NCBI RefSeq assembly: GCF_046630445.1
Contig: NC_092333.1
Coordinates: 97,996,001 to 98,060,000 of the forward strand
Reading direction: 5' to 3'
Length of the DNA: 64,000 nt
From: Rutidosis leptorrhynchoides
Lineage: Eukaryota > Streptophyta > Magnoliopsida > Asterales > Asteraceae
The translations under genes and the position numbers were made by a program. Under the pieces are notes generated by a model. The model saw only the letters and a program-made list of their open reading frames with translations. It made no database searches and was not told where the DNA came from. Below, one piece after another: positions 39,469 through 52,157 of the stretch (the first letter of the stretch is position 1; each line of letters begins with the position of its first letter).

Positions 39469-40558
39469 TATAAATATATCGAGAGAGAAGTGAATGGAGT
39501 GCATCACAGAACCCGAAATCGTTCAATTTATAGGACTTGGCCTGAAAAAGTACCCCATGCGAGTGCATGGGATTTTAGTGCAATTCTCATGCACTTGCAT
39601 GGATTTTATGCCTATTTCCCATGCGATCGCATGGCCGTCAGATCCAGCTCACATATTTTTTGTTTTCTTGTTTGTCGACATAATTAAATATAATATATAT
39701 AATTTATATAATTTAAATAATTAATTTTATATTATATTAAATTCATGTGCATAGTTGACTTGTAATTTTCGTTCCGATGACTCGTACGTTGTCACTCGAC
39801 TTATGTCCCGGTTCCGGTTTCTCGAACGCATTTTCGTACGCTTAGAAAACTAGCAATTTACGTTTTGTGACTCGTACCTTTGTCAAAATATAGCCTTAAA
39901 TTATCCATAAACTATACCACTCAAAGTATATCTTAATCTTTCGAGTGTTTTGGTCATTTACTTCTATAAATCATTGTCTCGTTATTTATTAATATAATAA
40001 TATTTATCAAACGTTTCATAACCAAGTTAATATATATTCTCAATATTTATAAACACATTTTAAAATACATATCGCAAGTTATTCATATAATTAATTCTTA
40101 ACAATTAACATTCTAATTATTGTATGTGTCCAAATTACGTTATTTAAACAAACACTTTATCATTTATTCCGAATACCGTTAAAAGGGAATAATTTCTCAA
40201 ATCAGTGTAGTCCTCACAACAGAGACCCGTAACAATATCATAATCATTAAGAGACTTAATAAATATCTTTTAATTCAATCGTTTGGCATTATCTTTTAAC
40301 TCCATAGTTAAATATATCAATCAGATAATCAAACCAATAAGTTTAATGCACAGTATCATATACTCAACACTTTGTTACGTTTTCAAGTTATAGTATATGT
40401 ATCTATTTACATATAATTGTTCGCGAATTGTTGAGAACCATCGAAAGGTAATTGAATAGTTCAAAAGTTTTGAGACTCAGTTTTACAGACTTTGCTTATC
40501 GTGTCGGAAACGTTAAAGATTAAGTTTAAATTTGGTCAGAAATTTCCGGGTCATCACA
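38216..40558 (-). mobile_element. E6: solo LTR in the protease-RT junction of E5
   Basis: 2343 bp from TGTGACGATC to GGTCATCACA with a perfect 5-bp duplication, atcga (38211-38215 and 40559-40563), and no internal region: what remains when two LTRs of an element recombine. It interrupts the E5 frame exactly between LPPHR and SVEFQID. The orientation is taken from the similarity of its ends to the LTRs of E5 and E8. Inside are an AAT microsatellite (about 39390-39466) and a block homologous to the E2 LTR promoter (39500-39835). No gene. Confidence 0.9.
39526..39633 (-). promoter_or_regulatory. E6 LTR promoter: palindromes plus TATA box, homologous to E2
   Basis: On the minus strand, catgcgatcgcatg (39633-39620), catgcaagtgcatg and catgcactcgcatg precede TATAAAT (39532-39526). 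The text around them, including ggatctgacgg and gggaaataggcataaaa, matches E2 at about 2112-2250. Confidence 0.55.
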
Positions 40559-42364
40559 ATCGATGTGGGGGTAATCCCGGTAATTCTTTCGGAAATACAT
40601 CGGGAAATTCTTTTGCGATGGGAACATCACTGATGTTCTTTTCTTCAGGTTTAACTTCCTTGATGTATGCTAGAATGACGTAACAACCTTTTCTTATTAG
40701 TTTTTGCGCCTTCAAACTACTAATAAGATTTAATTTCGCGTTGTTCTTTTCTCCGTACACCATTAAAGGTTTTCCTTTTTCACGCATAATGCGAATCGCA
40801 TTTTTGTAACAAACGACCTCTGCTCTCACCTTTTTCAACCAGTCTATGCCAATTATTACATCAAAACTCCCTAACTCGACTGGTATTAAATCAATTTTAA
40901 ACGTTTCATCCCCAGTTTAATTTCTCTATCCCGACATATATTATCTGCTGAAATTAATTTACCGTTTGCTAATTCGAGTAAAAATTTATTATCCAAAGGC
41001 GTCAGTGGACAAATTAATTTAGCACAAAAATCTCTACTCATATAGCTTCTATCCGCACCCGAATCAAATAAAACATAAGCAGATGTATTGTCAATAAGAA
41101 ACGTACCCGTAACAAGCTCCGGGTCTTCCTACGCTTCTGCCGTATTAATATTGAAAACTCTTCCGCGGCCTTGCCCATTAGTATTCACTTGGTTTGGGCA
41201 ATTTCTAATAATGTGGCCCGGTTTTCCACATTTATAACAAACTACGTCGGCATTATTTGTTCCGACATTATTTGTTTCTTTATTTTTGTTGTTCTTTGGT
41301 CCGTAAACCTCACATTTTGCCGCGCCATGACCACTTCTCTTACACTTGGTGCAAAATGTTGTGCAAAATGCATTCGGATGATACTCTGCACACCTGAAGC
41401 ATGGTTGTTTCTGTTGTTTGTTGTTATTGAGGTTGTTGTTGGGATTATTATTGTTGTTGAAACGGTTGTTGTAGTTGTTGCTGTTGTTGGGACGTTTGTT
41501 GTTGTTATTGTTAGGATTGAGGTTATTGTTGCGATTGTTGTTGCGGTTATTGGGATAGTTGTTGCGATTGTGGTTGTAATTGTTGCTGTTGTTGTTGTAC
41601 TGGTGATTCTTGTCACCGTTTTCCTCCCACTTCCTCTTGAGTTGTTTCGTGTTGGCTTCTTCGGCCGCCTGCTCTTTAATTCTCCCCTCAATCTGATTTA
41701 TGAGTTTATGAGCCATTCGACTTGCCTTCTGTATGGAAGCGGGCTCGTGTGAACTCACATCTTCTTGAATCCTTACTGGTAACCCTTTTACAAACGCGTC
41801 GATCTTCTCTTCTTCATCTTTGAACGCTCCCGGACACAATAGGCACAACTCTGTGAATAGTCGTTCATACGTGATAATGTCGAACCCTTGTGTTCGTAAC
41901 TCTCTAAACTCTACCTTGAGCTTATTGACTTAGTTTCTAGGACGGTACTGCTCGTTCATCAATTGCTTGAATGCTGACCACGGTAGTGCGTAAGCAGCAT
42001 TTTGTCCTGCCTGTTCAAGATAGGTGTTCCATCATGTTAACGCAGTACCTGTGAAGGTATACGTAGCGTACTTAACTTTGTCCTCTTCAGTACACTTACT
42101 TATGGCAAACACCGATTAGACCTTCTCGGTCCACCGTTTCAATCCGATTGGACCCTCGGTTCCATCAAATTCCAAAGATTTGCAGGCAGTGAATTCTTTG
42201 TAGGAGCATCCTACACGATTTCTTGTGGAATTAGTTCCACTGCTAGGACCAGAATTATTGTTGTTATTTTGCATTGCGGCCTGCACGGCGGCTATGTTCG
42301 CAGCAAGGAAAACATGGAAGTCTTCCTCACTCATGTTCAAGTTCTGACGAGTCGTCGGTGCCAT
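40559..42364 (-). pseudogene. E5 gag and protease, with stops and a frameshift
   Basis: On the minus strand gag starts MAPTTRQNLNMSEED at 42364. It has the chromovirus Gag domain (KSLEFDGTEGPIGLKRW; later KDEEEKIDAFVKGLP), an Asn-rich linker (41640-41410) and two Cys-rich knuckles, the second a canonical CYKCGKPGHIIRNC (about 41240-41200). The protease active site follows (LFDSGADRSYMS, about 41070), then the VIIGIDWL block. The end at 40564 runs into RT across E6. Stops: near 42116 (TAA), 42031 (TGA in a WW position), 41930 (TAG) and 41131 (TAG); a one-base frameshift lies near 40915. Confidence 0.88.
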
Positions 42365-42501
42365 TTCCTTCAAAAATAGCCAAAAGAATTGAGTTAATCA
42401 TATAGAATTTAGGAGTAGTCAATAGTATTTCGTAGCATAATATGAACTTATTTATAAAAGCTTTTTCTTCATATTAGCATTTTATAGTTTTAATTCGGGT
42501 A

Positions 42502-42516
42502 GTACCTACCCGTTAA
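42502..42516 (-). other. Internal copy of the E5 polypurine-tract motif
   Basis: gtacctacccgttaa on the plus strand is identical to 35397-35411 at the 3' LTR. It lies between the F-box stop (42700) and the gag start (42364), in the same orientation as the terminal PPT. The mirror half cgggtagtacctacccg makes a short hairpin. It could act as a second plus-strand primer or be a leftover of a duplication. Confidence 0.5.
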
Positions 42517-42699
42517 GTTCATACTTAGTAGCTATTATACAATTCAACTACTACGATTCTATATGAAAAACTTATTACAATAATATTTCGCGTTTAAACT
42601 TTTATACAATATTTTACAAACATACAATACCACTATTATAATAGGATGAAATATAGCACATAATAACTTGCTACTCGGCAGCTATAAAGGCAATTCTAG

Positions 42700-43289
42700 T
42701 TAGTACGCAAGCCGTTCAGCAAAAGAAATAAAGACACGTAATTCATAAGTCCAGAAACAAGTCATGCATTCTGGTTGTACTAATATTATTTCCCATCCTT
42801 GGTTATGTAGCAGATAACCATTATGACCGTTAGCTAGGCAGCATGTTGTAACATCGTCAAAAGGACGAGTGTTTCGTAATGCCCAACAGCCCTGTAACAA
42901 TCTAAAAACCTTGTTTCTCACCTCAACTACCGAGTCCGTCACTTGTGGGAATGTTTTATTTAAAAGTTGCAACCCAATGTTCTTTTTCTCAATTTGATGA
43001 GAAGCGAACATTATTAACCCGTAAGCATAACATGCTTCTTTATGTTGTATGTTAGAAGCTCTTTCTAATTCACGAAATCTTATGTTGGGATATGTTGAGT
43101 CAAAATAGGTTCTTAACCTGTAGTGTAAAATTGCATTTGGATTCCCCGCATTTAATGCTTTAAAGAAAACACGGCGTAACTTACAGTCTCCCCAATGTGA
43201 TATACCCCACCTATCAAAGGAAAGCCTTTTATAAACTAAGGCATTTCTGGAAAGTCTTTCAAATGTTTGACAAGTTAATTTCGCCATAA
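42700..43289 (-). CDS. E5 F-box protein, C-terminal 194 codons (split by E7)
   Basis: This is the continuation, across the E7 insertion, of the frame that starts at 62679. It reads from MAKLTCQTFERLS after the TSD to a stop at 42700-42702. It contains the region typical of plant F-box proteins of the At2g35280 type: ALNAGNPNAILHYRLRTYF, then the Sel1-like AS...HKEACYAYGLIMFASHQ..KNIGLQLLN repeat, then a Cys/Trp-containing tail. There is no stop or frameshift. F-box proteins link substrates to SCF ubiquitin ligases through Skp1. The gene lies in sense with gag, 336 bp upstream of its ATG. The extra start inside E7 (43314) is accidental. Confidence 0.75.
43285..43289. repeat. E7 target-site duplication, left copy
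   Basis: cataa; identical to 62572-62576. Confidence 0.9.
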
Positions 43290-45725
43290 TGTAACAACCC
43301 AACCCGATATACAATCGACCACGTGAAATTTACCAACATAAAAAAAAATTTCTTTGTTCAGCAGGTGGCGCGGCGCGCCATAACCTTGCGCGGCGCGCCA
43401 TAACCTTGCGCGGCGCGCCAAAGTGGCCTGTCCAAAAAGTCTTGAAATGCTAAAATGTTTGACCACTTCCCGACGTATTTAGACAAGACGCTATTCACAA
43501 CATATTCATATATGAAAAACTAACATGTTCCATTCATAAAATAAGTTTTACGAGACCGGGCCCACATCGGCCGTTTTACGACTTTCGTACGAAAATACAA
43601 GTTTTCAACCACATGATTTGTAATACAAAATAAAGGCCGAGCATGACGATTGGGGATACGCTACCCAATCCTAATCAATCCAAAAGCAAGCCTTCTAAAG
43701 CAACTACGCAAGTCCATTAGTCCCCGCTTACCCGAGCCTCCGCATCCATGCAATCTATAAAAAAGTCAACAACGAGAGGGTAAGCTAACGCTTAGTGAAT
43801 GCAATACTTATACATATACATATGTAATTTACCTACACGCATCCACTTACAATACCATGCAAACAAAATGCATAAACGAGCTAGCAACACCAAACATACG
43901 CCTAGCAACAACGTTAGTATATAAATCGCCACAATAATATACTAAATCACAATAATGCATAAATATAACAACCCGTTCCCCGCTATGGCACTACCGACTT
44001 GTAGACGACCATTAACGTCGAGTCTCACTCGTATGATGTCACCGACTTGTGACTCATCATAAGGTGTCACCGACTTGTGAATCACCATGTGGCATTACCG
44101 ACTTGTAAAGCCCCACCTAGTGTCACCGACTTGTGAACACTAAGAAATGTCACCGACTTGTGAACACTAAGAAATGTCACCGACTTGTGACTCATCATAA
44201 GGTGTCACCGACTTGTGAATCACCAAAGGGTGTCACCGACTTGTGAACTACCCACCAATATCTATGGGTCACCGACTTGTGAACGCCATGTGACATCACC
44301 GACTTGTGAAGCGCCACCAATAAGTGTCACCGACTCGTGAAGCACTATAGGGTGTCACCGACTTGTGAATCACCCGCCAATACATACGAGGTCACCGACT
44401 TGTGAACCTCCAAGAGGTTCACCGACTTGCGAATCTCATAACGAGACACTATCGACTCGTAGTTCTCTTCACCCATAGCCTCAATAAGTCACCAACTTGT
44501 GACATAACGCCCAATACTCACGATGTGGCGCCTAAGGCCCACATCGCGTATGAGTAAATAAACCACATACATACATGTATAAATATTCCACTCACCTTAT
44601 CGCCTTGAAGAAATGCCACCGAATAATCCGCAACACACCGATGGAATGTACCTATTCAATTATCACAAACACAACAACACAATTAGGGTGGATTTACAAA
44701 TCAACCCAAATTGACAACTAGTGCAATTTCGACCCAAATGCACTTCCAAGCACAAACCGTGCCCAAACTAACCAATAATCACTAACACAAGTGAGAATGG
44801 TCCTAATATGCCAATTAGACCCAATCATAGGTGTTAAACACCTATCTTGCCCAAAATGGCACTTAAACCCTAATTTTACCCATAAGAAGTCAACATCGCG
44901 CCATTAGCGAGTTTTGACACCAAAACATATTTAACTTGGTTTTATACTTCAACTTAATCTATTTTAAGTTTATAAACCTTATTAAATCGGCAATTAAGTC
45001 ATAATCATCAACAAACCCTAATTTTGACTCAAGTCAAAATTAGTCAACCCAAATTCACCTAAAGTGATTCTAACACTTCCATAATCACTAAACCTAGTGA
45101 TTAAACTCAAAAGTAAAGCCTAATCAAGGTCAAATCGTCAACCAACCCAAAACCTGCCAAGTGACAAGAATAACTAGTCACCATAAACCCATTTCATCAT
45201 CTAAGAGGGTTTCACTACAAATCAAACTCAAACCCTAACTTGAATATCAAATCTAACAAATGTAATTCGGAGTTTGAACTTACCAATACCACCAAAACGA
45301 TGCCGTTGACGAGTAGAACAACTTTAAAACCCGAGCTTTGGTGAGAATCCAACTCCTTCTTCTCCAAATCAAGCTCTCTCTCACTAAAAGTGGGTTTCTC
45401 TCACTAGGGTTTGAAGAGAGTGTTTGTGTGGGTGAGAAATGAGCTCCAAAGGAGTTCTAGATCAGTTTTGGTGAACCTAAACCGACCCTAAATGAAAAGA
45501 CCAAAGTACCCCTCACTTAAGCCTTTTAAAAAGGCTGAAAACTGCATCAGACGGGTTCGGAGCGCCGCGCCGAAAGGTGGAGCGCCGCTCCAACCTACAG
45601 GTCAGTTTTCAGAAACTTGTTTGGGCCATAACTTTTTGACCGTAGCTCCGTTTTCGATGAATCAAATATCGTTGGAAACGTAATAAGATTTCCTTTCCAA
45701 TGGTAAGGCTTTGAAACATCAACAC
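43290..45725 (-). repeat. E7 3' LTR, main part (remainder 57267-57418)
   Basis: 2436 bp up to the E8 insertion at its TSD aacac; the last 152 bp lie beyond E8. It contains the GGCGCGCC tandem (43370-43425), the TCACCGACTTGTGA minisatellite (43985-44515) and a second GC-rich inverted block, agcgccgcgccgaaaggtgg, near 45560. By eye it is about 98-99% identical to the LTR at 60005-62571. Confidence 0.9.
43985..44515. repeat. TCACCGACTTGTGA minisatellite in the E7 LTR
   Basis: About 18 copies of a core tcaccgacttgtga spaced 20-45 bp apart with variable spacers. Each core is an inverted repeat (TCAC-N6-GTGA). The same array occurs at 60685-61200 in the other LTR. Spacers are not unique, and the cores are not separated by constant distances. 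Confidence 0.9.
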
Positions 45726-48700
45726 TGTCAAACCCCGTCCAAGTCCCCCTGGACGAAATCATCAACATCTGGTCCCATTTCGATGATCGACTCCAAGTAA
45801 TGTCCTTAAAATGAGCAAATGCACAGCGGAAGACTTAATTCGTACCTGAGAATAAACATGCTTTAAAACGTCAACATAACGTTGGTGAGATATAGGTTTG
45901 ATGCTAGCAGCGTTATAACTATGGACCACAAGATTTCATATATTTAAACATAGTACACTCGCAAGTGTATGAAAGACATTCTAAGTTTGTTGAGCACCTG
46001 GTAACCAAACTTTACAAGTATAAAACAGCACATATTCCCTTTATATATAATCGCACTACACCGTACCAAGTGTAGCCACCTAAACGAGGTACTGTGCAAC
46101 CGTTGAAAACTGATCGTCCAGCCCGGTTGGGGATGTCAGCCCGATAGATCTATCAACAGGATTCGCGTTTACACTGGCCCATGTAATTAATAGTTACCAA
46201 GTTATAGGGAGATATGCAGTGGTACAACTCAACGTAGAATGTAATTTTAGTCACTTGTGTCCATAACGTAAATCATTTATAAAAGTAGCGCATGTATTCT
46301 CAGCCCAAAAATATTTAGAGTTTAAAAGGGGACTATATACTCACCATACTGTATTTTATAGTAAAAATACATATAACATCATTGAACAAGTGTAGGGTTG
46401 GCCTCGGATTCACGAACCTATATCATTTATATATATATTAACATATATAATTATCATGTAATAATAATCAAACCAGTTTATATATTTTAATTATATAATA
46501 TATTATAATGTATTTGTTATTTTAACGTTATAAATATCTATATATGTTTCTTTCATGTTAAAATAGTAATTTAGATATACTTATGATACATTTAATAAAT
46601 ATATTTTTATAAATATCTTTTATTTGTTAAAATAATTATGATAATACTAAAATTAACGATAATAATACTAATAATGAAATAATGTTAATAATATTAATTG
46701 TATTAATAGTAATAATGATTATATTTTTAGTATTATTAATAACATAATAACAATAATAATTAATAATAACAATTATGATAATAGTAGTAATAATAATGTA
46801 ATTTCTACCTTAAGGAGGAAGTTTCTAAAAAAAAAATGCCTCAGTGCAGGATTGAACCCGCAACCTCTCGATTCACAACCACGGTGTTAATCGTTGCCCC
46901 GCTTGTTACATCTACGTAATCTCTCGCACTTTAAAATATTTAACATACATTAAACTGACCATCTTCTCATCACCATCCTCATCAATACCATGATCTTCAT
47001 CATGGGATCATCGTATACTCATCATCATATTCGTTTTAGATTTTAAAGAAAACAACTCAGGCAGCAGAAACCATGTTCGGCTTATGATCCCTTCGTGGGT
47101 CTTTGGACAAATCTCATAATAAGAATTACGGCCCATATTGCAAATTCAAAAGAAAAAGGAAGCGGCCCAACTGTGTAATTCAATTTATGGCCCGATTCAC
47201 AATTAAATAATCCGAAATATTTGTGTCTTGTTTGATTCATACTCAGCCAAACGAAAAGGACATTAGCTAAATATCTTATATATCTCCACGCTTTTTTTTT
47301 CTTTTTAGGTGGTCATGTTGTCGGCCATTTAGTTTGAATTGGTGCCACAAGTATACCGAAATTTTATAATAATCAACTTGACAACTTTTTAAAAGGAATA
47401 TACGTTGCTTATTATACACAAAATATCAAGTTTTTGGTTCGGCTTCTTCTTCATCCCTCTTGTTATTCGTTCGAAAAGTAACTGTGACTTCAATGGGTTT
47501 TGTTTTTCCGGGTTTGCATTGATTCGTACAGAGGTGGTGATGGTGGATGTCATGGCGGTTTGATGGTGGTTGTGAGTGTGTATGGTGATCGATGATAGTC
47601 AAGAAGAAGGAAGCAGAAAAGTAAAACAAAAATAGAGGGTATCATGGTTGTGTAGTTTCGAGTAAGATAAGAGCAACAGAAATTGTAGTGATGGTTTTAT
47701 TGTTTGTTGTGTACAGTGACCGGAGAAGAATATGGTGGGTGGTGGTTCATGGCGGGTTTAAGGTGGTGGTAGGGTGGTTATTCAAGTGAATGGTTAAGGT
47801 GGTTGTGTTATATCTACGGTGATCAAGTCGATTGATCAAGAAGATGAGAAAGGTGTTGGTAGTTTTGTTAATGGTAACAGAAAAATAAATTGGTGATGAA
47901 GGTGGTTCTTTGTTGAAGTGGGTTTTCGATTTGATCTTGGTTTCAAGTAAACAGAAATAGTCAGCAGGTGATGAGGTCGATGATGTGTGTTTGAAACGAA
48001 AAAGAAAACAGCAGCAGTAGTCGTGAGTTCTTAGTAGAAAGAAAGAAGAAAAAGAGTGATGAGTGAGAGAGATAGGTGGTAGTCGTTTATGATGGCGGAC
48101 GGTGGTCATGGTGGTTGCTATGGTGGTGATCACGTGATTGTGGTGGTTACATTTAAGACTGAAAACAGAAGGAAACACAAGTAAATGTGCAAGTGGTTAT
48201 ATTGATGGGTTGATACAGAAAAGAAAGAAAAGAAGAATATGGCAAACTATGATAGCTGTGATCGATGGTGATCATTTATGGATAGAAGAGAGAGATGAAG
48301 GAAGAGAAGGGAAGGTGGTAATGGTTTTTTGGTGATCATGAGTTGTCGTGTGTGGTGGTGTTTGTGGGCGTGACTTCGGACAGAAATCGAAATTCAACAG
48401 CAACACGGCAGTAGAAGTCTTGATGATGGTTCTTGGCTTTGATGATGGAAACAAGGATAATGAAGGTGGTGTTCGTAAAGATTATGGTGGTTGTGGTTTG
48501 AAGGGCGTCGGTGGACTGTTATGGTTGTTGGAGTGGCGATGGAAGGTGTTAGAGTTCACGATCTATATGAATTATAGTAATAGCTAAATCATGGGGGTTT
48601 GGGTTGGGTTTACGTTCAAGAGAATAGAAAGAAAGGATATATATAGAAAGAAAGCAAGAGGGTGGTTACTGGTTATTGTGGATCGAATATTAAATAGCAA

Positions 48701-49249
48701 CTTTTACAAGGGATGAATGATGGTTGTGGTGGTGACCGTAGCAGAATAGTGATTTGTGGTGGTGGTTTCAGCTTGATACGACAGGAGCCTCGTTGATAGG
48801 TTTGGGTCCAGAAAACGAGTTGTGTAGCAGGTGGTTTCCTGTGGTGAGTGGTTCATAGTTCTATCAACAAAATAGAAGTAACAGATAGATTAACGATAAT
48901 GGTTTGCTATCCTCGAATGTATCATATGTATGTGTATATGTAAATAAGATAGAGATTAGGTAGATAGTGATAGATATAGATGTGTAACCGAAAGTGAAAA
49001 AAAATTTGGAGCCAAGAGATGTGTTTGTTTGTGAGTAAAACAACATTGAGCAACATTTCATTATCTCAAATCCCGTAATATCAGGAAAAGTAAACAAATA
49101 ATGGATTGGGACTTCTAACAACTAGATACTAAAACAAACTGAATAAAGCTTATAACAAATTCGACTCTGTAACTCATTCTTTATATTCAAATCTTAATTA
49201 ATATTAGTAGTTAACAAATATATATAAATAATTATAATACTATTAATAA

Positions 49250-49295
<46 letters not shown>

Positions 49296-49451
49296 GATTT
49301 AATGATAAGTATGTTAATAATTAATAATACTAATAATAATGGAGTAATAATAATAAAGTTAATATAACAACTTTTTATCTTGTATATATATTTTTACATA
49401 TTTAATTATGTTGGTTAAATTGTATTTTATTATTTCAAATTATTATATAAA

Positions 49452-49508
<57 letters not shown>

Positions 49509-49669
49509 TTGCAACATTTGTTCGTGAATCGTCGGGACTGGTTGAAGTTCAATTGAATATATAAAACAGTTTAAAAATTTCAAGACTCGACATTCCAGAC
49601 TTTGCTTATTGTGTCAAAATCATATAAGAATAAGATTTAAATTTGGTCAGAAATCTCCGGGTCGTCACA
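45726..49669 (-). repeat. E8 3' LTR (3944 bp)
   Basis: Nearly identical to 53159-57261. It contains a tRNA-like segment (46847-46912), a GGTGGT/GATGG-rich stretch (47500-48560), an AAT microsatellite (about 49250-49293) and a TA microsatellite (about 49455-49504). Many small frames (for example 48178-47747) arise from the low-complexity GGTGGTGAT sequence and recur in both LTRs; I do not call them genes. Confidence 0.9.
46847..46920 (-). other. tRNA-like segment in the E8 LTR
   Basis: On the minus strand, acaccgtggttgtgaatcga then gaggttgcgggttcaatcct, which includes a good RNA polymerase III B box (ggttcaatcc) 35-40 bp after an A-box-like stretch. A copy lies at 54267-54340 in the other LTR. 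It is probably a tRNA or SINE head captured by the LTR; the acceptor and anticodon stems are not convincing. Confidence 0.4.
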
Positions 49670-49695
49670 GTACCTACCCGTTAAAGAAATTTCGT
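49670..49695 (-). other. E8 polypurine tract
   Basis: gtacctacccgttaaagaaatttcgtccc on the plus strand abuts the 3' LTR; its first 16 bases match the E5 PPT. The acctacccgttaaa motif recurs internally at 51970-51983. Confidence 0.7.
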
Positions 49696-52157
49696 CCCAA
49701 AATTTGACTGAGGTGGTCATGACTAACAATAAAAATGTTTTCCTGAAGAATATGAGCTGATAAATAGAGTTTTAATATTGTTTAGTAATATGGATAAGAT
49801 AATTCGACTAATCGAAGAGTACAAGTGCAGCTATCACAAAAGATTGAGATAGAGATTTAACTTTTGACGTAGTCACGGTGGATTTTCGGAATTCGCGAGA
49901 TTCAAAGATAATCTTCGAATCTATATAAGATTTGATTCTTCGGTAAATCAGGAGATTAGGATCTCTCTAATTAAATGCGGAGATCTGCCTTTATTTACTC
50001 TGTCTGATATTTCCATTATAAATTAAGCTTCTCCCGTTCCAATGTTTTTCACTTCTCCTATTTTCTATACATTAATTCATATTTCAAAATCATCAGTCAA
50101 TATGCTTCATCCAATTTTAATTCTAGATATATTTCTGACTTTCATATCTGTCATTCTCCTTTTTCATCTACCACCAGAGGAATCTGTCTACTTCTACTAT
50201 GCTATTGGGTTTATAGTGTTTTTAGTTCTCCCGGGTCTTTATATTGCTATTCGTATTAATATCCACGATTTGTGACCTCCATGTTGTTACTGGGCTTTAT
50301 ATTTTCTCTTATATTTTGGAGTTTCATACTTTTGTTTTCTCTTCCCGACTTTAAGTCAAGCGAATAATGGTTCAGAATTCGTAGATATAGAGTTTCGAAT
50401 GATTATAATGTTCTAAGCAGGAAGGAACGTGATAGCATGATTTGATTTTCAAATTTATCAACATCACGAAAGATAGAACCATCAAAAATACATTATCTTG
50501 ATATGTTCAGAAGTTGAGTAGAATGAAAGAGTTATGTAACATGGCACATGATGACGTTATGATCTGTGAATCATCACGTTCCATTAGAAAATCAGCATGA
50601 CTTACTGTAATATAATCACGTTGGCCAAGCGCATTATATTATACTAACCCATGCTTCAATTCCCAACACTTCTCCGCAATTCATTCATAATTTATACATA
50701 GATTTTACAGAAGTTTTCAATATAATGGAATACAGAAAACACGAAGAGGTGGATAATTTCGGACAAGAATATTTATGAAAATATCCTCAGAAATATCGAA
50801 GATATTTATGATGATATTTTGAGATTTCTAAGTTCGAAAGTTGAGGAAGAAAAATTTTTCGCAAGATTTTAACATGACTTCGGAACAAGATATTCTCTAA
50901 AGATTTCGGCGGATCCAGAATTACCTGGATTCTTTGAATATAGGGTTTGGTCCTTGTATTTGTCCTTGGTCTCCTTCATGGTTAGTTCAAACCGTTTTTC
51001 AGTACCAAATTTTCTATCGAGCGTTCCCTACACTCCATTCTTTATCATCAAACTCTTGGCCATTTAGGCCATCTATAATTTTACTGTTTTCTCTGCATTT
51101 AATGCAGCCATATCTGAATTATCGGTTATCAATCCGAGGTGGTTTCAATAGAATTATGTTTTTAGATGATTAAACGCTGATGGTAATCGTCAAGATACAT
51201 ATGAGGTTTAAGATGAAATCAAGTGGCAAACTTGAAGAGATGTTTAGTTTCATATGTTATAATCAATATTTTAACTCATTTTAATTGTCCAATGTCATTA
51301 GTCTACAGTCTATAGTCCACAGTTAACAGTCCAATAATTCATATTTATAGTTTAATATATAATATTCGAATTAATTAATACGTATCGTGACCCGTGTACA
51401 TGTCTTAGACTCGATCACAACTCAAACTATATATATTATTGTAGAATCAACCTCAACCCTGTATAGAGAACTCGATCATTACTGCATATAGAGTGTCTAT
51501 GGTTATTCTAAATAATATATATAGATGCGTCGATATGATATGTCAAAACCTTGTAAACGTGTCCCGATATTTAAAGTGCGTAAAATAAATACAGAAATTA
51601 AATGACGATAAATAAAATAGCGATAAATAAACTGCGATAAATAAACTGCGATAAATAAAATGTAATCAGTTAGCTAGGAACAGTTAGCTAGGATTTTGTT
51701 AGCGTGGATTCTTAACAAAATTTTCTCATGGTTAATTTGTTTGTTTCTAACAAATTTTTTATTTTCATCCAATGTTTTCTTCATTATGCCACTTGTTGGA
51801 TTCTGATAGATCAAAATCCAAATATGAAATTGAATGAAAAGGGTTATTCTGCGGTGAACGGATACGTATATCGGTGGTTGTAAATAAAATAGTAAATGAC
51901 CGTTGAATCATATTCGAAGAATGCACAGTGTAACTTATTAATGTGAAATCTAAATATTCCTCGGGTATTACCTACCCGTTAAAATATTTTCACCATTAAC
52001 AGTTTGTACGAAAATTTTTTAATTACAATATTTATGAAAATATATATACATATATATCTTCTTCAGACGTAATCATGGATTTAATGAGTTAATGTGATAT
52101 TAAACTCATCAGATTTACAGCTAGAACTAGAGTACATAATCTCTAAAACTTTAGAGA
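49696..52157. other. E8 interior, non-coding part
   Basis: AT-rich with no retroviral domain on either strand. A 79-codon frame at 50934-51173 and a hydrophobic 77-codon frame at 50042-50275 run against the element's direction and match nothing. Short tandem units (gcgataaataaact) occur at 51610-51660. The segment 51400-51545 (cgtgacccgtgta..., gtctatggttattct) resembles 32990-33150 in the E5 LTR. Confidence 0.6.

Noticed and set aside
41171..41752. 193-codon plus-strand frame rich in Val/Ile
   Set aside because: It is the complement of the Asn-rich linker of E5 gag (AAC/AAT codons read as GTT/ATT).
43985..44515. Regular short repeat with spacers suggesting a CRISPR array
   Set aside because: Plant nuclear DNA. 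Spacing is irregular, spacers partly repeat, and the array occurs in both LTRs of a retroelement.
47426..48587. Several 60-145 codon frames repeated at 54857-56018
   Set aside because: They lie in the two LTRs of E8 and follow its GGTGGT/GATGG low-complexity sequence. Duplication is explained by the LTR pair, not by two genes.
50042..50275. Hydrophobic 77-codon plus-strand frame with apparent membrane segments
   Set aside because: It lies in the AT-rich E8 interior, opposite to the element's direction. Hydrophobicity follows from T-rich codons.
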